Source of the DNA: CAKSQF01 sp964569225
Lineage (GTDB): Bacteria; Bacillota; Clostridia; Oscillospirales; CAG-272
Assembly: GCA_964569225.1 (NCBI GenBank)
Contig: CAZMTU010000044.1
Coordinates: 1 to 16,834, forward strand
DNA length: 16,834 nt
Direction: 5' to 3'
Positions 6,590 through 13,659 of this stretch are shown in pieces. Below the pieces are notes generated by a model. That model saw nothing but the letters and a program-made list of their open reading frames with translations. It searched no databases and was not told the origin of the DNA. Position numbers and translations under genes: made by a program. Every line of letters starts with the position of its first letter. The stretch's first letter is position 1.

Positions 6590-6853
6590 ATGCAGGATTA
6601 CGGATTTTATATTAAGAGAAAAAAAGAAACGGATATACCGGGAACGCATCCGTCAGACTTACCTTCTCCCCGCCATCGGCCGGGAGAACCGATTATGTAT
6701 GATCCGCCGCGGACAGTGAGTCAAACGATGATTGATCCGCCTGCGGAACAGTCTTATCAGCAGGATGCGCCATTTTCGTCATTGCCTGAAGCACCTGAGC
6801 GACCCATACAGATTCATCCTGTGAATCAGCCGCAGCTTCCGAAAGCGGAATAA
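6590..6853 (+). CDS. Small proline-rich protein of unknown function
   Basis: I do not recognise this 87-residue protein. It contains 17 prolines, no cysteine and no membrane helix or signal peptide. It has a basic N-terminal patch (KRKKE) and two DPP units in MYDPPRTV and MIDPPAEQ, so it should be largely disordered and cytoplasmic. Evidence that it is real: a strong AAAGGGGGA ribosome binding site 6 bases before the ATG, and a very strong terminator beginning 8 bases after the stop. Its neighbours, queA before and a convergent lipoprotein gene after, do not suggest a role. Proline-rich segments of this kind often bind partner proteins, but that is only an analogy. Confidence 0.65.
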   Translation: MQDYGFYIKRKKETDIPGTHPSDLPSPRHRPGEPIMYDPPRTVSQTMIDPPAEQSYQQDAPFSSLPEAPERPIQIHPVNQPQLPKAE

Positions 6854-6860
6854 ACGAGAC

Positions 6861-6904
6861 AACAGAACTGCCGCAAAAACGATTTTTCGCGGCAGTTCTG
6901 TTTT
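6861..6904 (+). terminator. Strong intrinsic terminator after the proline-rich gene
   Basis: A perfect 14-bp stem has arms at 6861-6874 and 6889-6902. AAAAA and TTTTT inside the loop can extend the pairing, and the hairpin ends in TTTT (6901-6904). It begins 8 bases after the stop codon. Confidence 0.9.
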
Positions 6905-7043
6905 GAGATTTACTGATTTAATTTCAATCGAAAGACGAAAAAGGTGTTTTTTATCATCTGAAGCGAATATGCTCGTGGATTGTTAAACGGAGCGGCAGCT
7001 TTTTCATGGGCGAAATCTGAACTGAAGAAGCGGAGCATAGTCG

Positions 7044-8615
7044 TTATTTTTTGAGAATCGTATCTTTCAGCCCTTCGTAAACAGCTTCCGCAAGTTCGGA
7101 ATAATGTTCATTTTTGGGATGAAGACCGTCGCCGCCATCTGCGGTGAAGGTGGAGGTGTGCTTCAGTGACCAGCTGTAAATATCAATAAGCAGACAGTTT
7201 TGGGCTTCCGCTATTTCGGTAATCAGCGGAACGGCATAATTTTTTACATTATCTGCCCATGCTTGATTTTGAGGAACGGTAGGCGGCGTCATCAAATAAA
7301 TCTGCACATTGCGGTTTGCACGCTTATAAGCAGAGATCATTGTATTGGCGCTGCGCTTAAAGGCGACGGAACGGGCGCTGTCATTCCAGTTCTTGTAAGC
7401 ATCATTCGGATTGCAGTCATTGGTGCCCAGCATAATAATGACTACGTCAGGTTTCGCGTTCAGACTGCTGTTGTAGATCGAGTAATTCATATAAGCGAAC
7501 TGGTCAGTGGAGGTCATTGAAAAACCGGGAGCGCCGTATTTTTCCACATAGTAATCGTAGCCCAACATTCGCTGAAGGTAAACGGGGTAGTTATAAGCGG
7601 ATTCGTCGCTGGAAGTAGTGCCGTGGGTAATGCTGTCCCCGATACAGGCAACCTTGATAAGATCTTTTTCACCGGTCACATCAAAGGAAGTCAGCGCTGT
7701 TTTAGCCTGGCAAAGCGCATTTACGAAAGCTTCACCCGCCGCATAAACGGCACAGGCATTGTCGCCTGCTAATACAACGGCGTCATTGTCCAGCAGCCTG
7801 CCGATATAAGAGCCGGTTTTAGTGAATGCGGTTTGATAGGCGAAATCGTCTGCTTTCAGTTTGGTTTTACCAAACAAAATGACAGGTGTGCCGTCATCAA
7901 CGGTTTCGGTATCAGGGATTACTTCAGGGCGCACATGCGCTGCTGCTTCGATCAGATCAGCAAGCGCTTCGGCGGTGTCCTTGTATTTAGCGGTTTGAAT
8001 GAAGGTCTGATAATTCGGATCAACCGGACTGGTAACGCCTTCTTGAGCATAGACGATTTTATAATCACCGATAGGAGTGTTTCCCACCGTAATATTTTCG
8101 CAAGGATAGATATAAGTGTAAGTATACTGTAAATCTAACGGCAATTTTCCGGCGCTGTCGCCGGTCAGATAAGTTTGTATAAAATATTCAGCAGCCGCTT
8201 CTATGCCTGCTTCACCGGTAGCGGCCAATACGATCTTATATCCATTGCCGTCCGTTTCTTTCAGCGTGACCGTGTAATCCCGTTCGGCAAGACCGGACAA
8301 CGCGCTTTGAGACTCGGCTCGGTTGGTCTGTCCGATTAATATTTCGTTTTGGGGAATATCGGCTTCGCTTTTATACCAGTCGTCGCCAATGTATACCTGA
8401 ATGCCAATTTCCTTGCAGGCATTGTAAATCGACTTAGCGGCGACGTTTTCGCTGTCAGTTGCCTTTGAGGGGCGGGTAATAACAAATGATTCCGTGATTT
8501 GGACAGATGGAGCGGCATCAGGCGGAGAATCGGCTTTTTGACAGGAAATAAGTGTACCTGCCAAAAGCAGGATCGATATGACGGGTGTAATAATAAACTT
8601 GATAATTATTTTCAT
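7044..8615 (-). CDS. SGNH/GDSL hydrolase lipoprotein with repeated N-terminal module
   Basis: The 523-residue product is an exported lipoprotein. It has a basic start, a hydrophobic stretch (about 7-23) and a lipobox LISC with lipidated Cys25. The C-terminal part (about 319-523) is an SGNH esterase or deacetylase domain: GDSITHG (326-332, nucleophile Ser328), YGAPG (360-364), GTND (397-400) and DGLHP (496-500, catalytic Asp and His). All four blocks are intact. Residues about 40-165 and 183-305 resemble each other and the small alpha/beta domain found before glycoside hydrolase barrels (IYNACKEIGIQVYIGD, EILIGQTNR, then GTPVILFGKTKLK, AVVLAGDNA). Such enzymes commonly remove acetyl groups from polysaccharides; the substrate here is unknown. 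GGAAAGGA lies before the ATG. The gene is monocistronic and divergent from the Nudix gene. Confidence 0.88.
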   Translation of the reverse strand: MKIIIKFIITPVISILLLAGTLISCQKADSPPDAAPSVQITESFVITRPSKATDSENVAAKSIYNACKEIGIQVYIGDDWYKSEADIPQNEILIGQTNRAESQSALSGLAERDYTVTLKETDGNGYKIVLAATGEAGIEAAAEYFIQTYLTGDSAGKLPLDLQYTYTYIYPCENITVGNTPIGDYKIVYAQEGVTSPVDPNYQTFIQTAKYKDTAEALADLIEAAAHVRPEVIPDTETVDDGTPVILFGKTKLKADDFAYQTAFTKTGSYIGRLLDNDAVVLAGDNACAVYAAGEAFVNALCQAKTALTSFDVTGEKDLIKVACIGDSITHGTTSSDESAYNYPVYLQRMLGYDYYVEKYGAPGFSMTSTDQFAYMNYSIYNSSLNAKPDVVIIMLGTNDCNPNDAYKNWNDSARSVAFKRSANTMISAYKRANRNVQIYLMTPPTVPQNQAWADNVKNYAVPLITEIAEAQNCLLIDIYSWSLKHTSTFTADGGDGLHPKNEHYSELAEAVYEGLKDTILKK

Positions 8616-8655
8616 AAACGGTATTCCTTTCCGATTATTTATTCTTTATAATTCT

Positions 8656-8684
8656 ATCATATCATAGAATGAAAGAAATTGCAA
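8656..8684 (-). promoter_or_regulatory. Promoter of the SGNH lipoprotein gene
   Basis: On the minus strand TTGCAA (8679-8684) and TATGAT (8656-8661) are 17 bases apart. A second TATGAT copy at 8661-8666 is too close to that -35. The start codon lies about 40 bases downstream. Confidence 0.65.
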
Positions 8685-8703
8685 TAAATTGCTTCTGCGT
8701 ATC

Positions 8704-8732
8704 TTGAAATAATTTTGAAAATCATTTATAAT
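8704..8732 (+). promoter_or_regulatory. Promoter of the Nudix gene
   Basis: TTGAAA (8704-8709) and a perfect TATAAT (8727-8732) are separated by 17 bases. Transcription should begin near 8739, about 33 bases before the preferred TTG start of the gene. Confidence 0.8.
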
Positions 8733-8771
8733 GAAAAAACAATATCGTTTTGAATGGAAGGGGAAGATCAG

Positions 8772-9320
8772 TTGGAAGAATTATTTGAAAAAGAGCTGTC
8801 CCGCAGCTATCCGTTTAAAGGAAAAATATTTGATGTGGCAGTTTGCGAAGCTATTCAATCCGGCGGCAGACAGGTTCGCAGGGATGTGATCTGTCATCCG
8901 GGAGGCGCGTGTGTTCTGCCGTTCTTTGAGGATGGCAGCGTAATGCTTGTACGCCAATACCGTTACGGCGTACAGCAGGTTACCCTGGAGGTACCCGCCG
9001 GCAAGCTGGAAGCAGGCGAGGATCCTCTTGAAACGGTCAAACGGGAACTGTCGGAGGAGACCGGCTTTACCGCTGACGAGCTCATCTTTTTAGGCAAGGA
9101 TTTTTCATCTCCCGCTATTTTAAGCGAAGTGATCTATATTTATCTTGCCCGTGGATTGCATGGCGGCAGGCAGCATTTAGATGAAGGGGAGTTTCTGGAG
9201 CTTATCCGATGTCCGATAGAAAAAGCGCTGGCTATGGTAATGAGCGGGGAGATTACCGACGGTAAAACTCAAATTGCTTTGCTGAAAACCGCGCTGCTGC
9301 TTCAGAAAGAAAAGATATAA
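8772..9320 (+). CDS. Nudix hydrolase, ADP-ribose pyrophosphatase type
   Basis: Nudix enzymes hydrolyse nucleoside diphosphates linked to another group. This one resembles the NudF branch, which splits ADP-ribose to AMP and ribose 5-phosphate. The complete Nudix box GKLEAGEDPLETVKREL plus SEETGF fits G-x5-E-x7-REU-x-EE-x-GU. Before it stand VMLVRQYRYGVQQVTLEVPAG, typical of that branch, and after it SPAILSEVIYIYLARGL. I place the start at TTG 8772, because AAGGGG (8758-8763) lies 8 bases before it and the protein then begins LEELFEKELS like its relatives. An in-frame ATG at 8754 has no ribosome binding site and would add six residues. The product is 182 residues and cytoplasmic. The gene is monocistronic, with a strong promoter and terminator. 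Confidence 0.92.
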   Translation: MEELFEKELSRSYPFKGKIFDVAVCEAIQSGGRQVRRDVICHPGGACVLPFFEDGSVMLVRQYRYGVQQVTLEVPAGKLEAGEDPLETVKRELSEETGFTADELIFLGKDFSSPAILSEVIYIYLARGLHGGRQHLDEGEFLELIRCPIEKALAMVMSGEITDGKTQIALLKTALLLQKEKI

Positions 9321-9345
9321 TATAATCAGGCTGAGCATGAAACGG

Positions 9346-9382
9346 AAGAGGACTGCCGCTTATTAAGCGGCGGTCCTCTTTT
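9346..9382 (+). terminator. Intrinsic terminator of the Nudix gene
   Basis: A 16-bp stem with one U-G wobble has arms at 9346-9361 and 9365-9380, with a 3-base loop, running into TTTT (9379-9382). It starts 26 bases after the stop codon. Confidence 0.88.
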
Positions 9383-9492
9383 GACTAAAAATTATTGAAA
9401 CCGTTTTTTAGGAGCTGTTTGAGAGGGAAAGCGTTTTAATCGCTTTTCAAAAGAAAGCTTTCAATAGATCAGGCAAATCAAGCAAACTTTAT

Positions 9493-10242
9493 TTAATGTT
9501 CGGTTATATCCAGTCTTTTCAGTTCTTTTTTTGAATGAATGATTATGTGTATCGCCATACAGGTGATCAGCAAACAAACAATGCTGCCGGTAGCGGAATT
9601 CATGGCTTCCCGAAGCGCTTTGCTGCCGTCAAATCGGGTAAGCATAGCCGATTGTAGAGAAAGCAGGGCAATTAAAGCCACTGATAAGTTCAAGGCTTTA
9701 ACAGCCGAATAGATCGGGTCGCTGTATTTTCGGAATTTTGAAAGCTGGACGGTTGCGATCACCAATCGGTAAAACGTAAACGCCGCAGACGCAAAAATGA
9801 TAAAAACGGGGTAACGGGTGCTGTTACTGTGTCGGATCATTTGAACGACCATGCTGATCATTGCAATATCCAGCACAAAAAGAAAATAGCCACTGAAGCG
9901 GTAAATTATTAGCTTTTGCCGCAGACGTCTGTTCGGATTTTTTTCTTCGGCTGTTCGCCGTTCACCCAATAGCAGCATAAATCGGGTTAAACTCAGCAGA
10001 ATGTAGTAAAATGCTACGGCGCCAAGCCAGATTGATGAGTAGAAAATTCCTGTAAACAGCTTGAACAGCGCGTAAAATAGATTGATAAATAGACCGATAT
10101 AAAGCGAAATTCTGATTCGAAGCCCTGTTTCAGTAAAATAGCGCGCGGCATATTTATTTTGATAGAGCCTTGCCTTTCCTCGGCAAAATGTGTTTGAAAT
10201 GCTTTTTGACAGTCTAATACGCATTTTTTTAATTGTTTTCAT
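9493..10242 (-). CDS. Six-helix membrane protein of unknown function, third gene of the two-component operon
   Basis: I do not recognise the family. The 249 residues begin with a basic cytoplasmic N-terminus of about 45 residues. Six hydrophobic helices follow at about 46-66, 72-93, 116-136, 144-166, 180-202 and 215-235, and a charged tail. A basic loop lies between helices 2 and 3 (GERRTAEEKNPNRRLRQK). No transporter or enzyme motif was seen. The start overlaps the end of the histidine kinase gene by 14 bases and has only a weak ribosome binding site (GAGAAAA), so translation is probably coupled to the kinase. Constant co-expression suggests a partner or target of the sensor, for example a signal-input protein or envelope-stress factor; this is inference from position only. 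The gene is the last of the operon and no convincing terminator was found after it. Confidence 0.8.
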   Translation of the reverse strand: MKTIKKMRIRLSKSISNTFCRGKARLYQNKYAARYFTETGLRIRISLYIGLFINLFYALFKLFTGIFYSSIWLGAVAFYYILLSLTRFMLLLGERRTAEEKNPNRRLRQKLIIYRFSGYFLFVLDIAMISMVVQMIRHSNSTRYPVFIIFASAAFTFYRLVIATVQLSKFRKYSDPIYSAVKALNLSVALIALLSLQSAMLTRFDGSKALREAMNSATGSIVCLLITCMAIHIIIHSKKELKRLDITEH

Positions 10243-11311
10243 ACGAATATTTTCTCAACCGGACAATAAATGTGCTGCCCTCGCCCAATTTACTTTCGAC
10301 CGAAATGTCGGCGCCAATAATATCGATTACCCTCCGTACTAAAGCAAGCCCCAGTCCGTTGCCTTTGGCGGCATGGGAAGTGTCGCCTTGATAAAACTTT
10401 TCAAAAATATGCGCGCCGGTTTCAGGACTGATGCCGCAGCCCGTATCTGAAACGGAAACGGTGGCATTTTCTTCACTTGTTTGTAAGCGGACAGATAGCC
10501 GTCCTCCCGGTTCAGTAAACTTAATTGCGTTGGAAATCAGATTTTTCCATACCAGATTGAGCAGCTCACGGTCCTCGCAGACTGTAACCGCGTCCTCGAA
10601 ATCAGTGTCGATGATAAGCGCTTTGCTTTCCCATTCATTTTCAAAAGCAAGTAAACATTCGCAGAGCTGCTCACCGAGATCATAAGTTTTCTTTTCCGGA
10701 AAAATCTGCTGATTTTCCAGCCGGTTCAGCTTCAAAATATTGCTGGTCAGCTCTGCCAGTGAACGAGCATTTTCTGCGATGGCGCAGGCGTATTCTATGC
10801 GTTTTTCTTCGGATAGGTCGGAAATTTGCAGCAAGGCGCTGTAGTTCTGAATAACAGCAAGCGGCGTTTTCAGTTCATGCGAAACGCTGGATACAAAATC
10901 GATCCGAAGCGTTTCTACGCCGGACAATTCTTCTGCCATTTTATTAAAGTTCTCAATAATGATGTCGAGTTCATTGAAACGGCCAGCTACATGAAGCGGT
11001 TGAATACGGGCGGTGAAATCTCCTTCGGTCAGCCGCCGGGTTGCTTCCAAAATTCGCTTGACCGGTCTTTCGACCGTAAGCTTTCGACGAAATCGGTCGA
11101 TCAGTGTATAAAGCAGGCTGAGCAGCAGGATGTTGAGAAAGGTTTTAACGGCCGCTTCCCGAATCAGCGCTTCGTTCAGGTTCATGGAATCCAGAAAGAT
11201 CAAAAAACTGGCGGTTACGGCGAAAGCGATAATCAGAAAAAAGATTAGGTAATTTCGGAAGGAAAAAAGTGAGCGGTAAATGATGCGCTGTGTTTTTTCA
11301 TTTTTTTTCAT
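10229..11311 (-). CDS. Membrane sensor histidine kinase (HisKA type)
   Basis: The 360-residue kinase has two N-terminal membrane helices (about 20-40 and 55-73) separated by only about 15 residues. A HAMP-like linker (about 74-130) follows. The HisKA dimerisation domain holds the phospho-accepting His145 in SSVSHELKTPLA. The ATPase domain has the N box (N257 and N261 in WKNLISNAIKF), DTGCGI (289-294), the F box FEKFYQ and the G2 loop GNGLGL (317-322). All catalytic motifs are intact. The very short external loop is typical of kinases that sense within the membrane or through a partner membrane protein. The ATG overlaps the regulator's stop as ATGA, showing translational coupling. The signal is unknown. 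Confidence 0.95.
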   Translation of the reverse strand: MKKNEKTQRIIYRSLFSFRNYLIFFLIIAFAVTASFLIFLDSMNLNEALIREAAVKTFLNILLLSLLYTLIDRFRRKLTVERPVKRILEATRRLTEGDFTARIQPLHVAGRFNELDIIIENFNKMAEELSGVETLRIDFVSSVSHELKTPLAVIQNYSALLQISDLSEEKRIEYACAIAENARSLAELTSNILKLNRLENQQIFPEKKTYDLGEQLCECLLAFENEWESKALIIDTDFEDAVTVCEDRELLNLVWKNLISNAIKFTEPGGRLSVRLQTSEENATVSVSDTGCGISPETGAHIFEKFYQGDTSHAAKGNGLGLALVRRVIDIIGADISVESKLGEGSTFIVRLRKYSYENN

Positions 11312-11979
11312 TTCAGCACCGCCTTATAGCCAAGACCGTGAACGGTAATGATCTCAAAATCATTGCAGCCGGCAAATTTATCTCTCAATTTGGTCATATA
11401 TACATCTACTGTACGGGGACCGGACGATGTGTTGATGTCCCAAAATTCATCCATAAGCTGAGCGCGGGTGAAGGTTTTTTTGGGATAGGAGAGCAGCTTG
11501 TACAGTAAATTGAATTCCCGTACCGTAAGCGGAATTTCCTCGCCCGCCAGATACGCGGTATGCTCCTCCGCATCCAGCTTCAAGCTCCCGACTGTCAGTT
11601 TTTTGCTGACTGCTATCTTGGCCCGGCGCAGTAGGGCGCCAATATGCAGCAGCAGCTCCTCTAAATCAATGGGTTTGACCATATAGTCATCTATTCCGGT
11701 GCGATAGCCCCGCTGTTTGGCGGCAAGATCATCTCTGGCGGTCATGAAAAGGATGGGAATTTCCTGATTTACTTCCCGCACCGATTCGGCAAACTCAAAT
11801 CCGTCGACGTCAGGCATCATAATATCCGAAATGATCAAATCAAACAGGTTCCCGTAAAGACAGTCATAGGCTTCCGTGGCAGACAGGCAGCCGACCGCAT
11901 CGTATCCATTCTGATTCAGCCACGCTGTAACGCTCCGGTTTAAATCTTTGTTGTCTTCTACTACTAAAATTTTAAACAT
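11308..11979 (-). CDS. OmpR/PhoB-family response regulator
   Basis: The 223-residue regulator has a receiver domain (1-118) with acidic pocket E8/D9, phospho-acceptor D52 in LIISDIMMPDVDGFE, T80 and K102 (YMVKPID). A winged-helix DNA-binding domain follows (about 125-223) with PLTVREFNLLYKLLSYP, RAQLMDEFWD, RTVDVYMTKLRDKF and the wing ITVHGLGYKA. It is the first gene of the operon and would be phosphorylated by the kinase encoded next. A GAAGGGAT ribosome binding site precedes the ATG. The 300-base upstream region carries an inverted repeat and several TGTAAA motifs, candidates for autoregulation. Confidence 0.95.
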   Translation of the reverse strand: MFKILVVEDNKDLNRSVTAWLNQNGYDAVGCLSATEAYDCLYGNLFDLIISDIMMPDVDGFEFAESVREVNQEIPILFMTARDDLAAKQRGYRTGIDDYMVKPIDLEELLLHIGALLRRAKIAVSKKLTVGSLKLDAEEHTAYLAGEEIPLTVREFNLLYKLLSYPKKTFTRAQLMDEFWDINTSSGPRTVDVYMTKLRDKFAGCNDFEIITVHGLGYKAVLK

Positions 11980-12064
11980 AACTATGACCGATCCCTTCTA
12001 TTTACGGTTGTTTTATGCGTTTCCATCGCCGGTACGGCAATTGCGCGTCATTCGGAAAGTTTTA

Positions 12065-12097
12065 CTGTAAAGCAATAAGTGTTATTCTGCTTTACAG
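12065..12097 (-). promoter_or_regulatory. Inverted repeat upstream of the response regulator, operator or leader hairpin
   Basis: CTGTAAAGCA (12065-12074) and TGCTTTACAG (12088-12097) are perfect complements separated by 13 bases. ATAA and TTAT inside can add four pairs with a TC bulge. No T run follows on either strand, so it is not a terminator. It lies about 85 bases before the regulator's ATG. More TGTAAA or TTTACA copies stand at 12160, 12180 and 12211. Confidence 0.5.
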
Positions 12098-12131
12098 GCA
12101 GCCGGTTCCATAGACATCTAATATAATGCTT

Positions 12132-12140
12132 ATAATAGCA
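12132..12140 (-). promoter_or_regulatory. Possible extended -10 promoter of the two-component operon
   Basis: The minus strand reads TGCTATTAT, with TG at 12139-12140 and TATTAT at 12132-12137. No good -35 lies at 17 bases, so this would rely on the extended -10 or on an activator. Apart from this, the dyad and the TGTAAA motifs, the 303-base stretch 11980-12282 holds only the rsmB terminator at its right end. Confidence 0.4.
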
Positions 12141-12239
12141 CAGATTTGTTAATGTATTATTTACATTGGCGTATTTCTCTGTAAAAATTCGATTTTCTAT
12201 GAGTAAGATGTGTAAATTAGGGTAAAAAAGTGAATATAG

Positions 12240-12276
12240 AAAAAACGGACGACGCCTTCATGAAGGCACCGTCCGT
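12240..12276 (-). terminator. Intrinsic terminator of the priA-def-fmt-rsmB operon
   Basis: On the minus strand ACGGACG pairs with CGTCCGT, continues through two G-U wobbles and then GCCTTC/GAAGGC, closing on a tight loop around CATG. The stem spans 12245-12276 and the following T run is the complement of 12240-12245. It starts 7 bases after the rsmB stop. Confidence 0.9.
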
Positions 12277-12282
12277 CACAAT

Positions 12283-13596
12283 TTATGTCCGTTTTAGGCG
12301 TGCGATAAAGAAGCCGTCGGTAGGCAGATGATCAGGAAAGAGAGTCAGCATGCCGTCAGAAGACATAAGATCATTTCCGAAGGTGAAATCGCAGGGCGAA
12401 AATTCAGTATGCGCTGCCAGAAAATGCGCAATGACGGCTTCATTTTCGGCTTTACGGAGCGTACAGGTGGAATAGACTAACAGTCCTCCGGAGCGGACGC
12501 AGAGAGAAGCATTCTCAAGTATTGATAATTGAAGTGCCGGGAGCGCTTCGGCAGCCTCTTGGGATTTATAACGCAGATCGGGCTTTTTGGCGATTACACC
12601 CAATCCGGAGCAAGGTACATCGCAAAGTACCCGATCGAGCTTTCCGGTAAATTCGGGAAATGGAGCGGCAGCGTCATGTACCGCCGTTTGAATAATGGTA
12701 ATACCCATTCGTTCCGCCCCTTCGCGGATCAGGGGCAGCTTGCTTTCGTGCAGATCAAAACTGTACACGGCGCCCTGATTTTTCATCTGCATAGCGATCG
12801 AAAAGGATTTTCCTCCGGGACATGCGCAGACGTCGGCAACCGACATACCAGGAGCGGCATCTAATGCTATTGCCGTTAATTGAGAAGCCTCATCCTGTAT
12901 AAAGCACAGCCCATCCGCTAAAGGAGCGAACTCGGATATCGGCAGATGGTCGTTCAGCCGTAAACCGTCAGGCGCATACGTACAGCGAACTGTTTCGCAA
13001 GGCAGCAGTGCACGCAGAACTTCAGGATTAGTTTTCAGGGGATTGGTTCGCAGCGTAAGGGATGGCTGTCTGCCGGCTGCATAAGCCAGCGCAGGCATGT
13101 GATCCGGATAATCCTTCTGCCATGATTGCAATATCCACAACGGAAGTGAGGTGCAGATCGACAGCGCTTCCAGACCGCCTGCTTCAGGGTCGGGAAGCGG
13201 AAGCGATTCCTTTTCCCTGACCAGCCGGCGAAGCAGCGCGTTAATAAAGCCTTTTGCGCGGGACGCATATCGGGCGGCTAACTTTACCGTTTCATTAACA
13301 GCGGCGCTGTCAGGCACTTTAGCCATATACAGGATTTGCGTCATCCCCAGCCTCAGAAGGATCAGCGCCGAACGGTCTAATCGGTTTAACGGCGTTTTGC
13401 TGTATTGCGAGATCAGATAGTCCAACGTCAGCCGGTGTTCCGCCTCGCTATAGACCAGTGCGGTCAGAAAAGCGCGGTCCAGCGCAGACAGCTTGAGCGC
13501 ATTGATTCGGGCGGATAATTCAATATTGGTAAATTGCGCTTTCTTATCGACAGATCGCAATAGAAGATAAGCGCTTTCGCGAACAGATGAACTCAT
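12283..13596 (-). CDS. rsmB: 16S rRNA (cytosine-967 C5) methyltransferase
   Basis: RsmB methylates cytosine 967 of 16S rRNA with SAM. The 437 residues comprise a NusB-like RNA-binding domain (about 1-130, with ALDRAFLTALVYS and RAKGFINALLRRL) and a Rossmann methyltransferase domain (about 170-437). Seen there: the SAM motif DVCACPGGKS (255-264), DLHESKL, the proline-cysteine motif CDVPCSGLGV with Cys329, and the catalytic cysteine motif YSTCTL with Cys378. The family more often has Ala at the second Cys of CACPGGK (Cys259). It is the last gene of the operon before a terminator. fmt lies 63 bases upstream; that gap contains a hairpin. Confidence 0.95.
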   Translation of the reverse strand: MSSSVRESAYLLLRSVDKKAQFTNIELSARINALKLSALDRAFLTALVYSEAEHRLTLDYLISQYSKTPLNRLDRSALILLRLGMTQILYMAKVPDSAAVNETVKLAARYASRAKGFINALLRRLVREKESLPLPDPEAGGLEALSICTSLPLWILQSWQKDYPDHMPALAYAAGRQPSLTLRTNPLKTNPEVLRALLPCETVRCTYAPDGLRLNDHLPISEFAPLADGLCFIQDEASQLTAIALDAAPGMSVADVCACPGGKSFSIAMQMKNQGAVYSFDLHESKLPLIREGAERMGITIIQTAVHDAAAPFPEFTGKLDRVLCDVPCSGLGVIAKKPDLRYKSQEAAEALPALQLSILENASLCVRSGGLLVYSTCTLRKAENEAVIAHFLAAHTEFSPCDFTFGNDLMSSDGMLTLFPDHLPTDGFFIARLKRT

Positions 13597-13618
13597 AGCG
13601 GTTCCTTTCGGACGGATT

Positions 13619-13645
13619 GGAGCGTCTGCGGTTTGCAGAACGTCC
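13619..13645 (-). other. Hairpin in the fmt-rsmB gap
   Basis: TCTGC (13625-13629) pairs with GCAGA (13635-13639) around a 5-base loop. CG/CG and GGA/TCC extend it with one bulged base per side. No T run follows on the coding strand. A role in mRNA stability or partial processing is possible but unproven. Confidence 0.35.
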
Positions 13646-13659
13646 GTTTTGGCAGCTTA

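Noticed and set aside
9426..9448. Hairpin GGAAAGCG/CGCTTTTC as the terminator of the two-component operon
   Set aside because: No T run follows on the minus strand, and the pairing there has an A-C mismatch; it could only be a weak structure.
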